From contig NC_067294.1 of assembly GCF_020740795.1 (NCBI RefSeq), positions 1,054,001 through 1,118,000 on the forward strand: DNA of 64,000 nt, given 5' to 3'. The notes under the pieces were generated by a model that saw nothing but the letters and a program-made list of their open reading frames with translations, searched no databases and was not told the DNA's origin. This DNA comes from Apus apus. Lineage: Eukaryota; Chordata; Aves; Apodiformes; Apodidae. The position numbers and the translations under genes were made by a program. Positions 48,567-59,400 of this stretch are shown here, piece by piece (position 1 is the first letter of the stretch; each line of letters begins with the position of its first letter).

Positions 48567-50740
48567 GCAGTGACCACTGCAGGGCTCTGAGAGGACAGGA
48601 CTTACTCCCCAGTGCACCCCTGTCTCCTCTTCCTGCTGGGATGTGCCTGGCTCAGCACCTCTAGCCAGGGTTTGGTGGCAGCAGCAAAGCAGGATTAGAG
48701 CCCAGGGCAGAGGGTCTGCAGAGCCCATTGGGTGAAGCTGGGGGGTCAGTCCAGTGGGGTGACCCAGCTGGGGGGGCTGGCCATGGAGGACCAACCACTG
48801 CTGGGCCTTAGGTCACTGCACAGAGGTTTTGCCTGAAATATTTTTTTGGGGAAAAAATCAAACACACCAAAAAATATTGTCAAGGTAAACTTTATGTCAG
48901 GTTGCTCATGTTTGAGCAACCAAAGTGACTCCTAATTTTGCAGTTTTCAGGACATACCTTTCTTGAAAATAATTCAGTGTAAAATCCCAAATTACTTTCC
49001 TCTCTTCTCCTGGAACTGAGCGAGTTCCTCATCCATTTCCTACTTCCCACTCTGACACTGGCCACTCCATTTCCCAGTGCAGCCGGGGGCACAGTCAGCC
49101 CCCCTGGGTGGGGACAGGCCCCACACACCCCACAGCCCCACACTCTGCACCCAGGACAAGGGCAAGCTGCGATTTTCTGGGTTAATTGCCAGGATGCCAG
49201 TGAAGGGGAGAGACAGAGATTTCTTTGTGCCGGCTCCGAGTGCCTCTGTTCCAGGAGAACAGCTTATAACCGACCTTGCTTTGTGTGGCCAGCCCTGGCT
49301 GACACTATTTGCACAAGTGGCTGAGCTGACAAAGACAAAATCAGGAATTCTTGGAGATTTTGGGCGGTGAGGTATCTCCTGGAGCAGCTCCCAGACACTG
49401 AAGCCCCAGTTTTGTTTCCTTACTGGGGTTCAGATCAGAAAATCCAATCTGCAATGAGTAGAGCTGGTGTCCCTGAACAAGCCACTGCAGCAGGGTCCTG
49501 GGGCTGCCCTCCCTCTGATCCTGCACATCCAAGTGAGGCAGGACAAACCTTCTTGGGCAGCAAAGCAGAAGAAGGATCCAACAGTGACAGACATACAGGG
49601 AGCTGGGTTCCATCAAGCCCATACCTGGTGTGATGTGTGCACAGGGGTGGCGTGTGGGGTGCACCCCAGACCGCAGGACCCCGGGCTGCTGCCTGCTTAG
49701 GGAGAAATGGGAAATCTCTTTCCCTGGTCAAACATGTGGGAAAGAGAATTAAAACCAGTCAGTAAAATATGAATGTGGCCAAACTGGTGATCTGCATCAC
49801 ACGATTCCTAGGTGTAGCAGGATACATTTCCAGGGCTGCCTGGTGCCACCCATGGGGCTGGGAGGGGTGCCAGGGTGCTCTGGGGTGAAGCTGATGTGCA
49901 TAGCCCCATGGTGCTCCCCTGGGAAGGCCCTGGTGCAGCTCTGGGAGTGGCTGGGGCAGGGTGAGCCCTTCTCAAAGCAGGATGGGCTCGGGTGGGAGAG
50001 GATGGCAGGCAGTGGGAAGTTGCAGGGAACAAGTCTGGAGAAGGTGGCTTGTTCCAGGTGGTGTTCTCCTCCAGCCTGGGAGCTGTGGCACTTGCACAGT
50101 GACCCCCCAGCACCCCCAGCAGAGGCACAGCATGGAGACCAGCCAGGACAGCTCTGGTTGATAAACACTCTGGTGGGACCATACGTAGATGGGACTTTGT
50201 CACCTTTTCTTCAGAGCCCCCAGTGCTGCTAATGGGCAGTCCTGGGGCTAACAAAGCAGTTTCCCAAGCAAGAAGAAAACTGACTTGAGTTGGCTTCCAG
50301 GGAAGTGAGAGGGCAGCTGTGAAAGCCATGGAAACCACATAACAATCAGAGGTAAGAGGAAAGTGATGATAAGGAAGTGATGATACCAGCAACAAGCCTT
50401 GCCTTGGGGGGTGTCACCAAAAGCAGCTTGGCAAAGCCAGAGGCACAAAGCACCACTTCCCTGTCCCATGGAATTACCTCAGTGTCAGCAGCTCCCAAAG
50501 TCAGAAAGGTTAAAAGCAGCCAGAGATGGGTAACCTGAGCCCCGAGGAGCCTCCTGGGTCTTTGTGGGAATGTTGGAGAAGTTCTGGAGGAGTGAAAGGT
50601 GGGCATGGCAGTGGGCTCTGGGCAGTGATGGCTGCACTTGGGAAAAGGCTGTGGCTGAGGGTTGGTGCTGGGCTTGATGGAGCAGGAACTGGAGGGAGGA
50701 AACAACACCAGGCGAGCAGGAAAAATGGATTCTGTCAAGC

Positions 50741-50930
50741 TAACTTGATCTATTTTTAGATAAAAACTGTAATTAAGTCAGTACTTGATAACAGCAGTAC
50801 TTTGTAAGGCAACAGGGCTTCTGCTCCGTATCTGATTGGTAACAAATGCAACATGGCACATATTAAATGAATCAGACCATGTCTGCTGCCCCAGAAATGT
50901 AATTACAGGAGAAGATTCCTCATTTGGGTA
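50741..50930. promoter_or_regulatory. Candidate enhancer with MEF2 and GATA motifs
   Basis: CTATTTTTAG at 50750-50759 is a perfect MEF2 site. It overlaps TAGATAAAA and is followed by TTGATAAC (about 50786-50793), both GATA cores, and by an inverted CCAAT (ATTGG) near 50835. The block is AT-rich in a GC-rich neighbourhood. Motif evidence only. Confidence 0.4.
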
Positions 50931-51536
50931 GTGTATCCAGGAAAGTCCTTTGGGAGTTATTCGGTTCTTGACTTTAAACTAGTGCTGAGCACAAGTAAAC
51001 AACATTGGTTTCAGTCTGTAAGGTCACCTGTTAAGAAACAAAGGCTGGGAGTCATTCCTCAGGAGGGGGTGCTCTCTCCTGGGAGACAGGCACTGGGAAA
51101 GACTGAAGGGATCCTGGCGGGTGAGCCAGGGCTGACAGCAAGGAGCAAGACCATGGAGAGGACAAACAGAATTTCTGGGCTGCATGGCTGGTTGGGCAGA
51201 TGGCTGGTTCTGACAGAAACCAGGGGGAATGAGATGATCTTAATGAGAAACAGTCTTCCTGTCCATTGTCAGTTCCTAATTACCTCAGCCCCAAACCTGG
51301 AAGTGCAGAGGCCTGACCACACCTGTGGGTCACAGGGCCAGTAAGCCCATGCCTGGAGCAGCTGCAGCAGCTGGAGGTGAACTGTGCCCCAGGGGTGGGT
51401 GCCAGCCAGATGCGCACAGCACCTGCCTTACCTGCTGCCAGCTGGGCCATCGTTGCCACCACCTAGATGTGCCCCAGATGTTGATGCTGCAGCCCTGGCA
51501 CCATCACCTGTGTGGGCTTCAGATGCCCGTGGCTGC

Positions 51537-51722
51537 CAGCTGTGCCCCAGCTGTGCCCCAAACATCCCAGCTGTGCCCCAGCCCCAGCCGTGCCCCCACA
51601 GTGGTACTTCTTCCCAGTTCTGCGCCACACCAGCCCCTTGCCCAGTCCCGCTTGTGTCCCAGCTGCTCCGCATCCCCAGATGTGCCCCCCAGCTGTGCCC
51701 CCCCAGCTGTGCCCCCTCCAGC
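51537..51722. repeat. Degenerate minisatellite based on CAGCTGTGCCCC
   Basis: The 12-bp motif and variants (CAGCCGTGCCCC, CAGATGTGCCCC, CAGCTGCGCC) recur irregularly over about 190 bp, with interspersed non-repeat sequence. The array runs up to a CpG-rich block that carries a CTCF-like motif. Confidence 0.75.
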
Positions 51723-51750
51723 TGCGCCAGCTGCGCCTCGCGCAGCCCCG

Positions 51751-51769
51751 CGGCGCCCCCTAGCGGCCC
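51751..51769 (-). promoter_or_regulatory. Strong CTCF-like motif in the upstream spacer
   Basis: Read on the minus strand, GGCCGCTAGGGGGCGCC agrees with the CTCF consensus at almost every core position. It sits in a small CpG-rich block (about 51720-51810). The motif points left, towards the ARHGAP26 promoter. Confidence 0.6.
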
Positions 51770-54700
51770 CGCTGCCTCGCGCTGCTCCGAGCTTGCCCCG
51801 TCTCAGCCGCCTGGTCCAGCCCTTCCTCTCATGAAACCCTCCTGACCTTCACGAAACCACTGCTTGTCCCTCCAGCCGCAGCTGGCTCAGAGGGGACAAG
51901 TGGCACCGCAGGAGCTTTTTGGCTGTGTATCCTTATCGTAGGTGTTGCCATAAACCATCTAATGTGCAGAGAGAGCAAAAGGAAAGCTTGTCCCCTGCTG
52001 GTGATCATAGCAACAGCTTGTATCCCACCCCTGCCGCAAAAAAAAAAAAAAAAAAGGGGGGGAACAGAGCATGCAAGAGGTGCCAGAGGGCAGTTCCTTA
52101 TTCCGTAGCAAACTGGTTTATTGGAAGCAGAAAGAATAAAACCATTTTACAAGTTATTTAAAGATCATTAAATAGACTCACAAAGGGAGTGGTGTCTGAT
52201 TCTTGGACCTGAATTTTTCACTTAGGATGCATCTGGAATAACCCATTTCTCTCGAAGCCAAGTCATACCTACCTTGCATTAACACTTCTCATTTTGGGTC
52301 CCATCCTTAGCCCAGGCCTGCTGCCCTGTGCCACCAGTCCATGCTGCTCTGCAGCTCAGCACTGACAGCCAAAACGGGCTGCTTCTTTGAGGAAGACTTC
52401 CTAGGGAGAAGGAAATTCAGGTTTCTCTGAGACTCCAGCTTGTCTGGGCAAAGGTGTGTCTGTGCAATAAACTGCAATAAGTCCCTTGTCCCCTGTCCCT
52501 GCCCTGGCTGGCTGTGCAGTGCAGGAAGTCCCCAGCAAGATCAGTCCCATTACAGGGCCACCAGCACAGGGACCTTTAACCAGTTTTACTCCTGCAAAGA
52601 CCCAATTTAGGCAACTAAACAGGCTGTGACAGCATCAGCTCCTCCATCAGCACCACAAAAGGGCACAGCTGTGTCCACATGCGGTTCATGAACGTGGGGG
52701 CAGGTGAGCTGCAGTGTCACGTTCCAGACATTCATTTTCTGCCCCACTCCTGCCCATCCAGGGGCACCTCCTGCCTCTCACCAAGCTGGTAGAACCAGGC
52801 TGCCCTTCCCCAGCACCAGCACCCTTCAACTTCCATCCCGAGGACTGGTGGATATAAATAGGATTAAAAAGTCAGCCCTGCCACTGCTGGGTGTGTCCCC
52901 AAGGACACCAGGGTGTCCACAAGGACCTCTCCCCAGACAAGGCCCCAGGGCAGGGATGGGCAGGATGGGTGCAGGACCCCCAGCAGCCCCCATGCACCCC
53001 CATCTCCTCTGGGCACTGGTGGGATGCCCGCAGCCAGCACAAGGGGGCAATGAGCACTTTGTGGGGTCAGGCCTCACAGCTGCTTATGTCAAGGCTGCTG
53101 CAAAATGTGACTAGTACTTTTATTTATCTCCCCTCAGCTTCCTGACAGGCTGTTTCTGGGGGGAAATGGGCAGAAAGAGGGCAAACAGTGCTGGGGAGAC
53201 TTGGAGTCTGCAGCTGTGCCCAGCCTCAGCAGATGGGGGGGGACAGAGGGCAGAGGATGCCCAGGGGAAGAGGCAGAAGGGCAGCCAGGCACATCAGAGC
53301 CTGTTTGCTGTCATCTCCTGACAGCACAGAAGCACTTAGTGGACAGAAAGGGCTTCACAGCAAGAGAGGGAAAGGGCTGGAAAGCACACAGGGAAGGGGG
53401 GCCGGCAGCAGGGTTGGACCCCATCCTGCGGGCAGGCAGGCAGAGGTCCTGGGAGGCCGGCGGGGTAGGCAGGCTGGACTCAATCCCTGTCTTTCACCTG
53501 GGCTGGAGTCCAGCCCCAAAATAGCAGTCCAAAAACAAGGTCACATGAGAGGAAAAAAATAGCAAGGCAAAGGATTATCCATACTTCCTGGTCCCATGTG
53601 GGTGCAGAGCTGCAGCCCGCTGTGCCGGTCCCGCTGCCGCGTGGTGCCCACCCCCAGCTCCTGCCTGGACCCAGCACAGCCCTTATGCCTGCTCCCCTCT
53701 GAGGGACACTGCCCGTGAGCGGGCCAAGGCTGTGCAGGTGGAGGCCCCTGTCCCCAGGGAGTGGGGTGAGGGGAAGGGTGACCCCAGGCACCTCCTGCCC
53801 ACTCTGGGGTGATCGGCAGAGTTGCCTCCTGCTGCTGCCACCACCACCACCGTCTGCCCCCAGCACCCTGACCGATCCTGCAGGTGAGTGAGTGCTCCTC
53901 CAGCTTCCCTCGGGGGGTTCCCCCTGGCACGGCATCCTGGCAGAGCCACAGCCCCATGGGGGGCTTCACAACCCCTTCCCAAACCGACCTCAAGGTGCAT
54001 TCCTAGACTCCTGGCCAAGTCTGCCAGCTCGGTGTCACTGCGGGAACAACTGGGGTTTCCTTTTCCTCTCTCCGGGTAGGCAGGGAGGCAGAAGGGGGGT
54101 GACTTTCCCCCTCAGCACTGTTCCCAGCCTGTGCTGGGCTGAGCTGCTCCAGCAGTACCGCTGCTGCAAGGACAGGGGTGAAACCCAGGCCCGGGGGATC
54201 ACGCGGGTCTCGTTTCAAACCAGACTTGCAGAAAGTTTTGTGTAAATCGTCTCTGCTGCAGGGTCGTGGTTTGGGGGGCAGAGGAGCTGCAGGGACAGGG
54301 TGTGCTGCGGCTCTGCTGCACACACGGGCTCTGCCAGCACCCACCTGGTGCCAGGCAGAGAGAAGCCCCTGGTGCTTCTGCAGGACAGAAAGCATCTCCG
54401 TGGTTAATTATTCACTGTGCTTCCAAACAGCCCTAAGAAGTAAATATATATTATTTATGGGACTCGTAGCCGAGGAAACAAGGCAGCAAGGTGAGGAGGT
54501 TCCTCAGGCAGGAGCAGGAGCCAACTGTCAAAAGCCTTCCCGAGAGCCTGGGAAATAACACAGGGCACCTGCTGCCACTGGGGTTCCCCAGTGCCGGGGG
54601 AGGCACCTCTAGCTGCCCAGGCACTGACCCCAGACCCCCGGCCCCCGCGCAGAGCAGCAGGGTCTGGGGGCTGCTGCGGCACCGTCAGGGCTTTGGCCAA

Positions 54701-55898
54701 GGCACTTCCCCGCTTCTGCTCACCTTTCCAGCCGCCGGCGCCGGAGCCCAGCGGGTGTTTGCGCTGCCCGTGGTGCTGCCGGCTGCCCCGGGCCAGCGGG
54801 CACCCACCGCCCCAGCCCGGCAGGAGGGCAGCAGTGCCCCGTGCCCCGCACGGCATCAGAGCCCAACCCCAACAGGGGTGCAAGGAGAGCCGGGCAAGGA
54901 GCAGAGGGGGCTGGGGAAGCGGGGAGAGCGTGTTCCCTTGCTTGAGAAAATGGAACAGTGTTTCCTAATATTCCTCATGTCCTAACAACCCCGATGCCTT
55001 TCATCCGGGAAAGCCTGAGCCAAAGCCAGGGTCAGTCTTTTTTGATATCCAGAAATGCTTGGCAGTGTCTTTCTTTTTTCTTTTTTTTTTCCTATTTTCA
55101 ACATGTGGCTGGAATGGCAGGAGGAAATGTTGTGTGGGCTTGTTCAAGCTAAATAAAAAGTAAGATTAAGATGCTAGGAAAGCCCAGAGTCCACGTGTGC
55201 TGTGTTGGATGTGTCAGGAGCCAGCCACACCAGCTGCCATTAACTATGGGCAACTGGGATACATTTTTGTCAAATGTCTGGACTCGGTATATTCTCAGTT
55301 TGGATGGTTATCCAAACGCACAGGCTCCGTGTGAGCCAGGACTAAAAGCCCATTCTAAGCGAGCCTTAGATAACACTGATTAAACACCACATCAAAGCAC
55401 TCTTGGAGGCAGGCCAGGCTGTGAAGTCATCGCTCCTGTGTCTGCAACCCTGCAGCCAGCTCAGGCACAGCAAGCACAGCTTCTGGGTGCAGCACAGCCT
55501 GCACCCGAGCCCACCCCTGGCACCCCACAAGCCCAGCCCGTGTCCCCGGTGCAGACCCCTGCCATGGAGCCAGCACCAGCACCACTCACCTCGGACTTTG
55601 GGGAGATGAAGCCACATTTCCTCAGGCTGATGGTGCTCCCAAGAGCATTTCAGCTTTTAAGGCCAAGCTCTCCCCAGCCCAAAGCTCAGTGACAGTGACC
55701 GTGCATATGTGCCCAGCAGCAGGTATGCCCTATGGCAGCCCTCTCTGCCTGAGCCCCCCCCCTCTGGCTGCTCCACAGGAAGGTCAGAGACCCCCATCTT
55801 GCTGCCCAGATGCACTGGGGAGCTGATGGGGGCCAGGGGCTTTGTCACCTTCCCCAGGAGGTCACTGAAATCACAGATTTCAGTGATCACCACACACT
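51770..55898. other. Upstream spacer, no gene recognised (4.1 kb)
   Basis: Unique sequence with an A/G homopolymer at 52.04 kb and a GC-rich patch at about 54.73-54.86 kb. The open frames are proline/glycine-rich and lack splice-coherent neighbours. Confidence 0.75.
52038..52055. repeat. Homopolymer A(18) followed by G(7)
   Basis: An A run is followed directly by a G run in the upstream spacer. No retrogene or target-site duplication was recognised. Confidence 0.9.
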
Positions 55899-56030
55899 AG
55901 ATTTGGGTTGGAAGGAACCTTAAAGTCCATCCAGTCCCAACCCCCCTGCATGGGCAGGGACACCTCCCACCAGCCCAGGTCGCTCCAAGCCCCATCCCAC
56001 CTGCCCTTCAACACTGCCAGGGAAATAACC
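55899..56030 (-). repeat. CR1 LINE, short 3' tail beside the 56-kb CpG island
   Basis: TTTGGGTTGGAAGGAACC, CCCTGCATGGGCAGGGACAC, CTCCCACCAGCCCAGGTCGC and CTTCAACACTGCCAGGG give a clear reverse-complement CR1 3' end, truncated after about 130 bp. It ends about 70 bp before the CpG-rich block. Confidence 0.92.
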
Positions 56031-56089
56031 AGCACCACACAAACCGACGCGGACCACCGGGACGAGAAAAGCACGTAAGCCAGCCCCTG

Positions 56090-56420
56090 CTTTGCTCCAG
56101 CTTTTGGGGGTTGCTTTCTCCCCGGCGCTGGAAGCTCAGCCCCCGCCCCCCGGTGCGGGCAGGTGACCAGCCCCTCGCTGCGGGGGAGGGAGCGGGAACG
56201 AGCGGGCACCGCCGCCCCGGCCCCCGCACCCGCCGCTCGGGGCAGCGCTGCGGAGCCGTGTCCCGGGTTCACTGCCTGAGCCCTTTCCCTGCGCTTGCTG
56301 GACGCGGCGGAGCCGCGGGCGGAGGACGCGGAGCGGGCGGTAGGTGCCGGGGCGCGGGGGGAGCGCGGCCAGGGAGGAGGGATGAGAGCGGCGGGGCCGA
56401 GACCCCCTGGGCGGAGCCCC
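56090..56420 (+). promoter_or_regulatory. CpG island, possible promoter/non-coding first exon of a rightward gene (FGF1 candidate)
   Basis: A CpG island of about 330 bp is followed by a strong donor-like GGGCG|GTAGGT, with GT at 56340-56341, on the plus strand. In human, FGF1 lies next to ARHGAP26 in divergent orientation and has several untranslated first exons, so a rightward promoter is expected in this direction. No FGF1 protein sequence is present. The assignment rests on synteny and a single donor motif. Confidence 0.35.
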
Positions 56421-59400
56421 CCAGGCCTGAGCCTGCTGGACTCAACCCCCTGGGGCTGAGATTCCCCGAGCCGAGCCCCCCGGGTTCCCCCGCCCTCAGC
56501 TCCCCGGAACTGAGACTCCCTGCGCTGAGCCCCCGGGGACCGAGACCCCCCTGCCCAAACCCCCCGGGCTGAAACCTCCTGCCAAGCCCCCCGGGCCACC
56601 CCCACAGACCCCCATGCAGCCGTGGGGACTGCAGTGAGGGGCCAGAGAGGGGGCTAGGGGGGAAAAAGCAGGCTGGGGGCAGGGGAGGCAGGTCCCTTCC
56701 CCGGGGACAGCTGCAGGGTGGCAGGCGTGCTGCTCCCCACCTGGCTTGGCCAGACCCCCAGCCCTGGGGGCTGCAGGTCGCTGCCAGCGGGGCAGGGAGG
56801 CAAGCTCAACATTCCTGCCAATTAACCAAACACCTCGGGCAGGAGCAGAGATCAGAATTTGAATCAGAATATAAAAAGCATCTTAAATTGCAAACCGCAA
56901 TATTTGGACCATTAAATTTTAAAAGAAAAAAGAAGTTGGTTGAACTGACACAACGCTATAAAATGGTTCATTTCTGATGGAAAAAAAAAAATCCCTTAAA
57001 AAAAAAAAAAGTCCTTGGGCCTCCCTAGCCAGACACCCGAGTCCTACTGAAATGTATTTCTTGACTTGCACAAGATTTTGCAAGTTCAGACCTTACCAGA
57101 AGTAATTGTGTGCAGCCAACCTCTGCTCCCTCTGACCTCTTCCTGCCCAAAGGTGCGAGTGCTGAGCGTCACCTCCCCCTCTGGCTCCCCAGTCATTCCA
57201 GTGGGTGTTCCCAGGTGGCGGCAGCATTCCTGACAGGTGGCTTCAGTCAGGGCCATCCAAGCCAGCAGGGAGGGGTCCTGGTCCAGGCTGGGAAATGCTG
57301 GTGAGGGAGGTAAGAAGAAAATTAGTAAGAGCAATACTTGAACAAGACAAGATGGAAGCAAAGCAGGTTAAATTAATTGTGTACAATTGCCCAGTTTCCT
57401 GCTGGACACCCTGCTCTGTGCCTGTGCCATCTGTGCAGGCACTCCCTGAGCTGGCTCAGCACCCCTTGTCCTTGCCCAGGGGCTTTGGAGGGCAAAGACA
57501 AGGTGTGACCCATACAGCCCAGGGAGCTGCACATCAGAGGTAGCTCAGGTTTTGTGCACTGCCCATTGCTCAGAGGAACTGGCACCCCCAGCACACCCCC
57601 CAGCCCCATCAGCAGCTCTGCAGAGGCTGCCACAGCCATCCTGGTGGGACCATCACCTCCCCAACCCCCTGCTCTGGTAGAAGCTGCACTTGAGCACCCC
57701 AGCATCATCTCTGTCCCCCCAGTTCCTGGATCTGACGTGCTGGCTGGAAGCTGGGCTGCAAACACTGGTAACGGGGAGCCCTGCGGGAATCACCCTGGAG
57801 AGCGTGTGAGACTTACGGGAAGATCTGCACAAACCGGGGTCTAAAGTTTAATGGGTTCCTCAGGGCAGGCCAGGGCTCGGGGGTGATAAGGCAGCACAAT
57901 GTCCAATTGTTCTCCCTGCAGCAGCAGGTCAGTCCCGCTTCCTCCGGCCGCTGCGAGCACTCAGGATGCGCAGCAACTCACGCTGGGTTAGGGCTGGAGA
58001 AAGCTCAGGCCCAGCAAGGGCTCCAGCCAGACCCCGAACTCTGCAAGCCCTTTGGATAAACTTTTCTTCCCAGCTCCACCCCAGCCCGGGGGATAGACTT
58101 TCTCTCCCAAGCTCCCCAAATGACTTTGGCCTTCCTCCCACTCCAGAGACCTTGATCTTCCTCCCAGCCAAGGCAGCTCATCGTGCAGCTGGCCACAGCT
58201 CCTTGCACTTCATTCCCAGGCAGATGTGGGGCTCCTGCCCACAGCTCCTCCAGCCCAAGCCCTGCAGCAGCTAGGACCTGTCCTCAGGCATGATGGGGAG
58301 CTGTCAGCTCTGTGTCTCCTCAGCTCTGCTTCATCAGAGCTTTCCCCTTGGTCAAGTGGCACAAAGAAGGCAGAAGGGGAGTGGTGGGGATGTGGGGGCT
58401 CAGCCGTGCACAGCACCTGTGCCAGCCAGCCAGGGCAGCAAGAGCTTGCAGCAATTTCTCTTTATATTTAGCATCTTTGGTTTGGCTCAGGTAGCTGCTA
58501 GCAGCCCAGAGCATAGTTGTAATGAGGAGTTAGGGCTCAGTCACAAGGATATCCCCTAAGGATAATAGTCACGGTGGTTTTATTTCAGTCTCTATACTCT
58601 AAATTCAGTGATGCACTCATAGCAGACCAAGACCAGAATTTCAAGTGCCCTCTTAAATATTTGTCCTTTGACACCAAGGCAGAATTAAAAAAAAATAACA
58701 GACCTTAGCCCTGAGAAAGGACTTCTCCCAGTTCTCTGCACTCTCAGCTTCTCCTCCTCAGCAGGGCTGTGTCTACCTGTTGCAGAGAAAATCCTCTGGG
58801 TCATTTTGGAAGCACCACTGCCCCTTCCCTGAAGAAATCGGCCTCCCTTCAGCTGGGTGCCATTTCCACCGGCTCCTTGGTGCTGGATGTGGCCCTTAAT
58901 TAGAGCTGGAATACAACCAAACCACAAGTGCTTCCATCCATCTCAGCCAGCTAGTATCTGTGTGACCCCAGGGAGGAGGCACCAGGCAGGATTTTTAAGA
59001 GCCATTGCAATCCTGAGCCACAGGCACACACTTGTCAGCAGGAAATCAGCCTAGCGTCAGGGTACTAATCAGAGAAAGAAAGCTGCAACTTTTCAATGAA
59101 GAAGCAATCACTGATTTTTGTTCTAATGGTGTGCTAATTGCTAGCTGCTGATGGAGTCAGTCCCAGTGGGAGCCGACCCAAGGGAAGCATTTCCCACCTC
59201 TCACTAGGTGGGTGCCAGCAGGAAGCCCACGAGAGGGGCAGCACAGCACACATGGCCCCAGGCACGGGCAGAGCTGTGGGCTCAAGGCCTGTGGGCCAGG
59301 CAGCCCCAGACCTGAGCTTCTTCATACAAACCAGCTGCCACCAGAAGCACACCATGGAGAGAGCTGTGTGCAGGGATATTTGTCCATGCAGCTGAGAGAG

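Larger units (their letters stand above)
47421..51536. other. Upstream spacer, no gene recognised (4.1 kb)
   Basis: It includes an AT-rich stretch at about 47935-48330 between GC-rich segments, the small 18-bp duplication near 48.5 kb and the MEF2/GATA block near 50.75 kb. No coding exon is supported. Confidence 0.75.

Noticed and set aside
55880-56605. 241-codon minus-strand open frame at the 56-kb island
   Set aside because: It spans a CR1 tail and CpG island; Arg/Gly/Pro-rich, with no similarity to any family I know.
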